64,000 nt of DNA from assembly GCF_001440415.1 (NCBI RefSeq), contig NZ_LLYA01000158.1, positions 27,530-91,529 on the forward strand, given 5' to 3'. Within the stretch, counting starts at the first letter, position 1. The number at the start of each line of letters is the position of its first letter. The notes beneath the pieces were generated by a model, which was given only the letters and a program-made list of their open reading frames with translations, was not told the origin of the DNA and did not search any database. Of this stretch, positions 17,798 through 25,658 are shown piece by piece. The DNA is from Bradyrhizobium retamae (GTDB lineage Bacteria; Pseudomonadota; Alphaproteobacteria; Rhizobiales; Xanthobacteraceae). A program made the position numbers and the translations under genes.

Positions 17798-18775
17798 TTA
17801 TTGCGGCGGCTTGTCGAACTTCTTGACCACCTCCGCCCATTTCACGATATCGCCGCGGAGGAATTTGTCGAATTCGGCTGCAGTCATTGACATAGGGACG
17901 ACGCCCTGCTGCATCCATAGTTTTATGATGTCAGGTCGCTTCACAATGTCGTTCACGGCCGCATTGAGTTTGTCGATGATCGGCTTTGGCGTACCCGTCG
18001 GCGCCATCAAGCCGAGCCAGATCGTGGCCTCGTAGCTAGGAATGCCGGCCTCGATCACCGTCGGCGCGTTGGGCAGAACGGTCGAACGCGTCTTGCCGGT
18101 CGTCGCCAGTGCACGCACTTGGTTTTCCGCGACGTTCGGGGCCATCGCCGGGACCGCGTCGATCATCATCTGAACCTGGCCGCCGATCACGCCGCTGCGC
18201 GCCTCGCCGCTGTTACGATAAGGCACGTGCACGAGGTCAATGCCGGCCATGGCTTTAATCAGCTCGCCTGCCATGTGGTATGGCGTGCCCTGGCCGGACG
18301 AAGCGTAGTTCAGTTTACCGGGCTGCGATTTGGCGAGCGCGATGAATTCCTGCAGTGTCTTCGCCTGCACGGACGGGTGAACCACGATGACGAGGTCGGA
18401 ATAGTTGACCGGCGCGATCGGCGCGAGGTCGCGCATCAGTTCGTATTTGCGTTGCGGCACCAGCGATTCATTCGCCGTTTGGGTGTTCGACATCATCAGC
18501 AGCGTGTAGCCATCCGGCGGCGACTTGACGACGTCCTGCGTGCCGATCACGCCGCCGGCGCCGGTGCGGTTCTCGATCACGAAGGCCTGCCCAAAGCTTT
18601 CCTGCAGGATGCTGCCGATCTGCCGGGCGGTGACGTCGGCCGGCCCTCCGGCGCCGAAGGGCACGATCACCTTCACCGGCCGCGACGGATAATCCTGCGA
18701 TTGCGCTGGCGCGCTTGGGGACGATATTGCGAGCAGAGTTGCAGCCAGCGCCAATGCAATCCTTGGGCTCGTCAT
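17798..18775 (-). CDS. TTT transporter periplasmic binding protein (Bug family)
   Basis: A 325-residue Bug/TctC-type binding protein. A Sec signal peptide (hydrophobic to about residue 24, ending SAPAQS) is followed by the family hallmarks YPSRPVKVIVPFGAGGPADV, VIENRTGAGGVIGTQDVVKS and LNYASSGQGTPYHMAGELI. Bug proteins bind carboxylates, nicotinate or amides. No TctA/TctB membrane genes are adjacent, so it is an orphan binder, common in this bacterial group. It is the first gene of the operon encoding the IorAB-type hydroxylase; import or sensing of that enzyme's heterocyclic or aromatic substrate is a reasonable inference. Confidence 0.9.
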   Translation of the reverse strand: MTSPRIALALAATLLAISSPSAPAQSQDYPSRPVKVIVPFGAGGPADVTARQIGSILQESFGQAFVIENRTGAGGVIGTQDVVKSPPDGYTLLMMSNTQTANESLVPQRKYELMRDLAPIAPVNYSDLVIVVHPSVQAKTLQEFIALAKSQPGKLNYASSGQGTPYHMAGELIKAMAGIDLVHVPYRNSGEARSGVIGGQVQMMIDAVPAMAPNVAENQVRALATTGKTRSTVLPNAPTVIEAGIPSYEATIWLGLMAPTGTPKPIIDKLNAAVNDIVKRPDIIKLWMQQGVVPMSMTAAEFDKFLRGDIVKWAEVVKKFDKPPQ

Positions 18776-18967
18776 CTCTCCGTCCCCTGAATTCAGTGTT
18801 TGTTGCTTGCCGCTAGTCTAGCTGCAACGCGAATGGGCTGTCGACGAAAGAGTCGCTGCGCGCCTTCGGAATAAAGGGCAATGTCCGGGTACCGGACCAG
18901 CAAGCACGAAGCCACCGGGAGAAGGCCCCGCAGAATGGGCCTGACAAGAACGCAAATGGAAACGCCA

Positions 18968-20018
18968 ATGAGGAATTCGATTTCTCGGCGCAAACTGCTA
19001 GCCGGCACGGGCGCCGTTCTCGCAGGCGCAGCATTTTCCACGCGCGTCATGGCAGCCGCGCCGCCGCCGGAAGCGGTCACGCCCGCGCTGATCGAGGCGG
19101 CGAAGAAGGAAGGCAAGGTCATCTATTACACCTCGACCGACTTGCCGGTCGCGGAGAAGCTGGCCAAGGCGTTCGAGGCGAAATATCTGGGCATTGCGGT
19201 GCGTGTCGAGCGCACCGGCGCGGAGCGCTTGTTCCAGCGTATCGGCCAGGAATATTCCAGCAACATCCACGCCGTCGACATCGTGAATTCATCCGACGCC
19301 GCGCATTTCATCGTCTGGAAGCGTGACGGCATTCTGGCGCCTTACGTGCCGGAAGACGTCGCAAAATTCTATCCGGCGGAGCACAAGGATCCGGACGGTC
19401 AGTTTGCGAGCTTCCGCATCTGGCTCAGCATCATTGCCTACAACATTAATCTGGTGAAAGCGGGGGACGCGCCGAAGAGTTTGCCGATCTGCTCGATCCC
19501 AAATGGAAGGGCAAGATCGTCAAGGCGCACCCGGGCTACAGCGGCACCATCATGACCGCGACCTACCAGATGCTGCGCGATCTCGGCTGGAGCTTTTTCG
19601 AGAAGCTCGCCAGGCAGAACATCATGCAGGTGCAGTCGTCGGCCGATCCGCCGAAAAAACTCGATCTCGGCGAGCGCGCGGTGATGGCCGACGGCAATGA
19701 ATACAACATCTTCCAGATGAGGGAGGCAGGTCGTCCGGTCGAGCCGATTTATGCCACGGAGGGCTCGCCGCTGATTATCGGGCCGAACGGCGTCTTCAAG
19801 GATGCACCCAATCCCAACGCGGCAAGACTGTTCCAGTCGTTCAGTCTCAGCAGGGAGGCCCAGCAATTGATCATCGATGTCGGGTGCATTCTCAAACCGT
19901 CGAGAAGGCAGGGCGCAAGCCGCTCAAGGACATCAAGACCATGAAGGACGACGCCGCGGCAGTAGAAAAGGAAAGCGAGGCCATCAAGGCGCGCTACACC
20001 AAGATCTTCCGCATTTGA
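18968..20018 (+). pseudogene. ABC transporter substrate-binding protein (ferric-iron type), two frameshifts
   Basis: The N-terminus MRNSISRRKLLAGTGAVLAG is a twin-arginine signal, followed by a family-1 binding protein (KEGKVIYYTSTDLPVAEKLA). Homology leaves the frame near 19482 (AGDAPKS, then F-A-D-LLDPKWKGK in another frame) and again near 19883 (LIIDVG, then HSQTVEKAGRKPLKDI). Both are explained by one missing base each: the 1,051-bp span plus two bases gives 351 codons ending KARYTKIFRI. The first site is a T run, the second a G run. Either the gene is decaying or the sequence has homopolymer errors. No permease or ATPase partner is next to it. Confidence 0.8.
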
Positions 20019-20023
20019 CCGGG

Positions 20024-21396
20024 ATGGCCTCCGGACTGCCCAGGATTTCGGTCGCCGAAACGCTTGCCGAAAGGATCGCCGCACTGAGGTCCGGCGCGTT
20101 ACCGGCTGAAACCGTCCGCAAATGCGAGGACCTGCTGATCGACGTGGTCGGCCTGTGCGTTACCGCGCGCAACGAGGACTACATCGGAAGTGCGCTGGCC
20201 GGTTGCGACGATGATGGTCCCTGCACGGCGATCGGGCACGAGCGCACGCTGAGCGCGGCCGGCGCCGCCTTCGTCAACGGCACCGCCACGCATGGCGAGG
20301 ACTCCGACGACACTTTTGAGGGTGGTCCGGTGCATGCCGGCGCCGTGATTGTCCCGGCAGTGCTTGCCGCCTGCGAGCGACACAACCCGGATTGCCGCAT
20401 GGCGCTGATCGGGATTGCGGTCGACACCGAAGTGCTGTGTCGGTTGAGTCTCGTGTTACCCAAGCGGTTCACGAGGCGGGCTTTCACCCGACTGCGGTCT
20501 TCGGCGCGATGGGCGCTGCCGCCGGAGTCGGTGCAGCGCTTGGCCTCAACGCCAGGCAGATCGTCGATGCGCTCGGTATCGCCGGCAGCATGGCCGGCGG
20601 CATCATCGAATACCTCGCCGAAGGCGCCTGGACCAAGCGGCTGCACGCTGGATGGGCGGCGCAATCCGGCATCCGAGCGGCGCTGTTGGCGCGGGGAGGG
20701 TTCGTCGGGCCGCGCACCGTATTCGAGGGTGTGCACGGCTTGTTTCATGCCTTCGCACACACCACCGATGGCGACTATGGCGCGCTGACCGGCGATTTCG
20801 GTACGCGCTGGGTCACGGACACACTGGCGTTCAAGCCCTATCCATGCGGAACGATGGCGCAGCCCTATATCGATTGCGCGCGCCGATTGGCCGCACGTGG
20901 CGTAAGACTGGAGGATGTCGCCGAGATCGTCTGCGAGGTGGCAGAGGGAACGGTGCATCGGCTATGCGAGCCGCTGGCCGACAAGCAGCATCCGCGCAAC
21001 GGCTATGCGGCAAAATTCGCCGTGCCTTATCTGTTGGCCACCGGCTTCGTGCATGGCGGGGTGGGGCTTGCCGCGTTCACCGAAAGCGCGATCCGCGATC
21101 CGCAAGTGCTGGCGCTCGCCGCCAAGGTGAAATTCGTGATCGACCCGGACAATCCCTATCCGAATAATTACACCGGCCACATCCGCGCCACGCTCCGCGA
21201 CGGCAGCGTGGTGGAAGAGCGGCAGCCGTATCTGCGCGGCGGTGCGCAGGAGCCGTTGACGCGGCAGGACGTGACCGACAAGTTCCTGCTCAACGCCGAG
21301 CATGGCGGCTGGAGCGCCGCGCAAAGCGACGCGGCGTTGAAGCTGATAGCGGGGCTGTATGATGGCCAGATCGATCTTTCCTCATTGCGCGGATAG
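20024..21396 (+). pseudogene. MmgE/PrpD family protein, one frameshift
   Basis: The N-terminal part (MASGLPRISVAETLAERI, then NGTATHGEDSDDTFEGG) and the C-terminal part (AVHEAGFHPTAVFGAMGAAA to the end) are consecutive pieces of one MmgE/PrpD protein in different frames. The family includes 2-methylcitrate dehydratase and cis-aconitate decarboxylase. The break lies at about 20463: adding one G after LVLPK restores LVLPKAVHEAGFHP, and 1,373 bp plus one gives 458 codons, the normal family length. It starts 5 bp after the preceding pseudogene and ends 6 bp before the next. Confidence 0.82.
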
Positions 21397-21402
21397 CGGC
21401 TC

Positions 21403-22154
21403 ATGACCAAAGAACTCGCCGGCAAAGTCGCTATTGTCACCGGCGCAGGCCGCAATATCGGCCGCGCGATCGCGCTGACCGTGGCGGAAGGCGGCGCGTT
21501 CGTCGTGGTGAACGCGCGCAGCAACCGCGCCGAAGCGGAGGCAGTCGCCCAGGAGATCGAGGCCACCGGCAGTAACGCGGTGGTTCATATCGGCGACGTC
21601 GCTGATGCTAACGCAGTGCAGGCCATGGTGGATGCCGCCGTGCAGCAATTCGGCCGTATCGATATCCTCATCAACAACGCCGCGCTGCGGCGCGAAAAGC
21701 CGTTCGCCGAGATGGACTATGCGGCGTGGCGCGAAATCCTCGACGTGACCCTCGATGGCGCTTTTCACTGCGTGAAGGCCTGCCTGCCGGCGGTGCGAAA
21801 ATCCGGCGCGGGGACCATCGTCAATATCGGCGGCCTCAGCGCGCACACGGGGGCAAAAAATCGCGCGCATGTGGTGACGGCGAAGGCCGGCATCATCGGC
21901 TTGACCCGCGCGCTGGCGCACGACGTCCTGATGACGGCATCACCGTGAACTGCGTGGTTCCCGGCCTGATCGGTACGCCGCGGCCGAAGGATAAGCCGGA
22001 GCCGGCGCATCACTTGACCCGTCCGGCCATCAGTGGCAATCGGGGAGTGCCGGAAGACGTCGCCGCAACCGTGCATTTCCTGTGCGGGCCTAGCACGCGC
22101 TACATCAACGGGCAGGCGATCCATACCAATGGCGGCGCCTATTTGGGCGCCTGA
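21403..22154 (+). pseudogene. Short-chain dehydrogenase/reductase (SDR), one frameshift
   Basis: A classical SDR: TGAGRNIGRAIA binds the nucleotide, NNAALRRE follows the fourth strand, and catalytic Ser-Tyr-Lys would be expected around NIGGLSAHTGAKNRAHVVTAKAG. Here the tyrosine position reads H or N-R-A-H before VVTAK, so the catalytic Tyr is not evident. The frame breaks at about 21932: ALAHDV is followed in another frame by PDDGITVNCVVPGLIGTP and INGQAIHTNGGAYLGA. One extra C in the run GTCC restores it; 752 bp plus one is 251 codons, the usual SDR length. Confidence 0.82.
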
Positions 22155-22238
22155 TGCATGGCTAAAGGCCGTTTTTGCAGACGTACTGTCGGACAAACCC
22201 TCTCGGCGACCGCGGTGTTTGATGTTACCTAGAAACGC

Positions 22239-24347
22239 ATGAACCAGCATGCCAAGATCGATATCCGCCACTCCACCTGTCCGCACGATTGCCCGTCGGC
22301 CTGTGCGCTCGATATCGAAGTGATCGACGGGCGCTCGATCGGCCGGGTCCGCGGCTCCAAGCAGCAGACCTATACGGCGGGCGTGGTCTGCGCCAAGGTG
22401 GCGCGCTACGCCGAGCGCATTCATCATCCCGACCGGCTGCTCTACCCGATGCGCCGCACCGGACCGAAAGGCTCCGGTCAGTTTGCGCGGATTTCCTGGG
22501 ATGAGGCGCTGGACGAAGTCGCGGCGCGGTTCGATCAGGCCGAGCGTGAATTCGGTGCTGAGTCGGTCTGGCCCTATTACTATGCCGGTACCATGGGGCT
22601 CGTCATGCGCGACGGCATCAATCGCCTGGCGCATGTAAAGAAGTATTCGCGCTTCTACTCGACGATCTGCGCCAACATCGCGCGTGTCGGTTTCGCCATC
22701 GGCACTGGCAAAATCGCCGGCGTCGATCCGCGCGAGATGGGCGTCTCCGATCTCGTCGTGATCTGGGGCACCAATCCGGTGAATACGCAGGTCAACGTGA
22801 TGACGCATGCCTCGCGCGCCCGCAAGGAGCGCGGCGCGAAAATCGCGGCGATCGACGTCTACAACAACGACACCATGAAGCAGGCCGATATCAAGATATT
22901 GCTTCGGCCGGGGACCGACGGCGCGTTCGCCTGCGGCGTCATGCACGTGCTGTTCCGCGAAGGGTACGCGGATCGCGCCTATATGGATCGTTATACTGAC
23001 TGCCCTGACGAACTCGAGGCGCATCTGGCGACGCGCACGCCGGAATGGGCTTCGAACATCTCGGGCGTACCGGTCGAGGAGATCGAGGCGTTTGCGCGCA
23101 TTGTCGGCCAGACCAAGCGTGCGTTCTTCCGCCTCGGCTATGGCTTCACTCGCAGCCGCAACGGTGCCACGCAGATGCATGCGGCGCTGTGCATCCCGGC
23201 GGTGACGGGTGCCTGGCAATACGAAGGCGGCGGCGCATTCTTCAACAATGCTTCGATCTGGCAGTTCAACGAATCCATCATCGAGGGCCACGATGCGATC
23301 GATCCGACGACCCGCTGGCTCGACCAATCAAAAATCGGACGCATTCTGACCGGCGATGCCGACGCCTTGAAAGGCGGCGGTCCCGTCAAGGCAATGTTGA
23401 TTCAGAACACCAATCCCGTGACGGTCGCCCCCGAACAGGCGCTGGTGCGCCGGGGCTTTGCGCGCGAGGACCTGTTCGTCGCGGTGCATGAGCAGTTCAT
23501 GACCGAGACGGCGGTCATGGCCGACATCGTGCTTCCAGCCACAATGTTCATGGAACATGATGACCTCTATTACGGCGGCGGCCACCAGCATATTTCGGTG
23601 GGCGCGAAGCTGATCGATCCGCCCGGCGAGTGCCGTTCCAACCATGAGGTGCTGCAGGGCCTCGGCCGCCGCCTCAATGCCGTGCATCCCGGATTTGAGA
23701 TGACGCCGCGCGAACTGATCGACACGACGCTGAAGAGGAGCGGTCACGGCGATATCGAGACGCTGGAGGCGGATATTTGGCGCGATATCCAGCCGGATTT
23801 TCGAACCTCCCATTATCTCGACGGTTTTGCGCACCAGGACAAGAAGTTCCACTTCAAGGCCGATTGGGCGAATCCTCCGTCCGGTAAGCCTGGCCTCGGT
23901 CCGTGGGAGCAGATGCCGTCGCTGCCGGACCACTGGACGGTCATCGAGGAAGCCGATGAGGCTCATCCGTTCCGGCTCGCCACCAGTCCGTCGCGCAGCT
24001 TCCTCAATACCAGCTTCAACGAAACCCCGTCGTCGATCGCGCGCGAGGGCAGTCCGACCGTCATGATCCATCCCGAGGATGCGGTGTCACTCGGGATTGC
24101 TGACGGCGATTCCGTCACGCTTGGCAACACGCGCGGCGAAACGACGTTGACCGCGCGGCTATTCGACGGCCTGCGCCGTGGCGTGCTGGTCGCGGAATCC
24201 ATTCATCCCAACAAGGCTCATATCGGTGGTCACGGCATCAACATGCTGACCGGAGCCGAAGCCGTCGCGCCGGTCGGCGGCGCGGCGTTTCATGACAACA
24301 AGGTCTGGGTGAAAAAGGCGACGTCAGCCAGTGGGCGCAAGAGTTAG
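22239..24347 (+). CDS. Molybdopterin oxidoreductase, DMSO-reductase family
   Basis: A 702-residue single-chain enzyme. The N-terminal [4Fe-4S] motif is CPHDCPSACALD with the fourth Cys in VVCAKVARY about 27 residues later. The next blocks are DEALDEVAARF, YYYAGTMGLVMRDG, then cofactor-binding segments WGTNPVNTQ near residue 180 and MLIQNTNPVTVAPEQ near 388, and a C-terminal molybdopterin-dinucleotide domain (VMIHPEDAVSLGIADGDSV). Proteins of this kind are annotated as formate-dehydrogenase-like, with widely different substrates. No signal peptide is visible, so it is probably cytoplasmic and takes electrons to or from a soluble partner. It is intact, unlike its three upstream neighbours. Confidence 0.88.
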   Translation: MNQHAKIDIRHSTCPHDCPSACALDIEVIDGRSIGRVRGSKQQTYTAGVVCAKVARYAERIHHPDRLLYPMRRTGPKGSGQFARISWDEALDEVAARFDQAEREFGAESVWPYYYAGTMGLVMRDGINRLAHVKKYSRFYSTICANIARVGFAIGTGKIAGVDPREMGVSDLVVIWGTNPVNTQVNVMTHASRARKERGAKIAAIDVYNNDTMKQADIKILLRPGTDGAFACGVMHVLFREGYADRAYMDRYTDCPDELEAHLATRTPEWASNISGVPVEEIEAFARIVGQTKRAFFRLGYGFTRSRNGATQMHAALCIPAVTGAWQYEGGGAFFNNASIWQFNESIIEGHDAIDPTTRWLDQSKIGRILTGDADALKGGGPVKAMLIQNTNPVTVAPEQALVRRGFAREDLFVAVHEQFMTETAVMADIVLPATMFMEHDDLYYGGGHQHISVGAKLIDPPGECRSNHEVLQGLGRRLNAVHPGFEMTPRELIDTTLKRSGHGDIETLEADIWRDIQPDFRTSHYLDGFAHQDKKFHFKADWANPPSGKPGLGPWEQMPSLPDHWTVIEEADEAHPFRLATSPSRSFLNTSFNETPSSIAREGSPTVMIHPEDAVSLGIADGDSVTLGNTRGETTLTARLFDGLRRGVLVAESIHPNKAHIGGHGINMLTGAEAVAPVGGAAFHDNKVWVKKATSASGRKS

Positions 24348-24418
24348 ATCGCTCTTGCAGTCCATCGTCATCCTGCCGCAAATGCTTGCCAGCATTTGAC
24401 GAAAAGGCGAGCGGGACC

Positions 24419-25201
24419 ATGACCGACCACAAAAGCGTAATCTGCGAAAAGCGCGGGCAGGCGTTCTGGATCACCATCAACCGCCCGGACAAGCGTAACG
24501 CCATCAATGCCGATGTGGTCGCCGGCATCGCCCGCGGCTATCGCGACGCGCATGACGACAAGGACGTGCGCGTCATCGTGCTGACGGGGGCAGGCGACAA
24601 GGCGTTTTGCGCCGGCGCCGATCTGCAGAACAGCGGTGCCGCCTTCGCGATGGATTATTCGCGACCGAATGTCGACTACGCCGATCTGCTGCGGCTGTCG
24701 CAAAACGCCACCAAGCCGGCGATTGCGCGGGTGGGGGGCGTCTGCATGGCCGGCGGTATGGGGCTGTTGTGCATGACCGACATGGCGGTCGCCGCCGATC
24801 ACGTCATCTTCGGTTTGCCCGAGGTGAAGGTGGGCGTGTTCCCGATGCAGGTGCTGAGCCTGCTGCAGTCGATCGCGCCGAAGCGGCTGGTCAGCGAGTG
24901 GTCACTGACCGGTGAGCCGTTTGATGCGGGCGCGGCACAGGCTGCCGGGCTCCTGAACTACGTGGTACCGGCGGCCGAGCTCGACGCCAAGGTCGACTGG
25001 CTGGTCAGCCGCATCGTCGACAAGTCGCCGACGGCGATCCGCCGCGGCAAATATGCGATGCGCGCCATCGCCTCGATGTCGTTCGACGAAAGCATCGCCT
25101 ATACCGAAAGCCAGATCGCGCTGTTGGCGATGACGGAGGACGCCAAGGAAGGCCTCAAAGCGTTCAGTGAGAAGCGCAAGCCGTCCTGGCCGGGCCGGTA
25201 A
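24419..25201 (+). CDS. Enoyl-CoA hydratase/isomerase (crotonase) family protein
   Basis: A 260-residue crotonase. The oxyanion-hole segments are FCAGADLQNS near residue 62 and MAGGMGLLCMTD near 111. The second catalytic glutamate position is present in FGLPEVKVG, but the first, normally in a GGGxEL motif, is replaced (GGMGLL). It may therefore be an isomerase or a hydratase with changed chemistry. ATG 24419 follows GAGCGGGACC. Its TAA directly abuts the convergent heme-binding-like gene with no spacer. It lies 71 bp after the molybdopterin oxidoreductase. Confidence 0.87.
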   Translation: MTDHKSVICEKRGQAFWITINRPDKRNAINADVVAGIARGYRDAHDDKDVRVIVLTGAGDKAFCAGADLQNSGAAFAMDYSRPNVDYADLLRLSQNATKPAIARVGGVCMAGGMGLLCMTDMAVAADHVIFGLPEVKVGVFPMQVLSLLQSIAPKRLVSEWSLTGEPFDAGAAQAAGLLNYVVPAAELDAKVDWLVSRIVDKSPTAIRRGKYAMRAIASMSFDESIAYTESQIALLAMTEDAKEGLKAFSEKRKPSWPGR

Positions 25202-25630
25202 TCAGCCCACGCTGGCCTTCAGTCCGGCAGCCTCGATGCCGGCGACGGCGCAGATTTCGTCATTGTCGGAGGTGTCGCCGCTGACGCCGACGGCGCCGAG
25301 CAGGCCGCCGTCACCCTGGATCAGCACGCCGCCCGGCACTGGCACCAGGCGACCTTGCGCCAGCGCGTTCACCGCGCTGACAAAGTAGGCCTGTTCTTGC
25401 GCGCGCTGGAACAACGCCCGCGATCCCATGCCCATCGCAAGTGCGCCATAGGCCTTGCCGTGTGCAATCTCGGCCCGCATCAGGCTGGTGCCGTCCTGCG
25501 CCGCCGTGACCTTCACGCAGCCGCGGGCGTCCAGAATGGTGATGACCAGCGGCTTCAGCTTCTTCTCGACGCCTTTGGCAAGCGCGGCATCGAGAATCTT
25601 GCGGGCGACGTCGAGAGTGAGCTCAGCCAT
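25202..25630 (-). CDS. GlcG/HbpS-type protein (DUF336)
   Basis: A 142-residue protein of the GlcG/HbpS family, with ITILDARGCVKVTAAQDGTS near residue 30, a central hydrophobic helix (YGALAMGMGSRAL) and GGVLIQGDGGLLGAVGVSGDTSDNDE, the characteristic C-terminal block. HbpS binds heme and degrades it slowly; GlcG lies in the E. coli glycolate operon with no settled function. Here it is 28 bp after the stop of a GlcD/GlcF-like fused dehydrogenase on the same strand, the same pairing as in glc operons, which supports a glycolate or 2-hydroxyacid context. Confidence 0.85.
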   Translation of the reverse strand: MAELTLDVARKILDAALAKGVEKKLKPLVITILDARGCVKVTAAQDGTSLMRAEIAHGKAYGALAMGMGSRALFQRAQEQAYFVSAVNALAQGRLVPVPGGVLIQGDGGLLGAVGVSGDTSDNDEICAVAGIEAAGLKASVG

Positions 25631-25658
25631 AAATGAATTCCTTTGCGATTAGGCGGGA

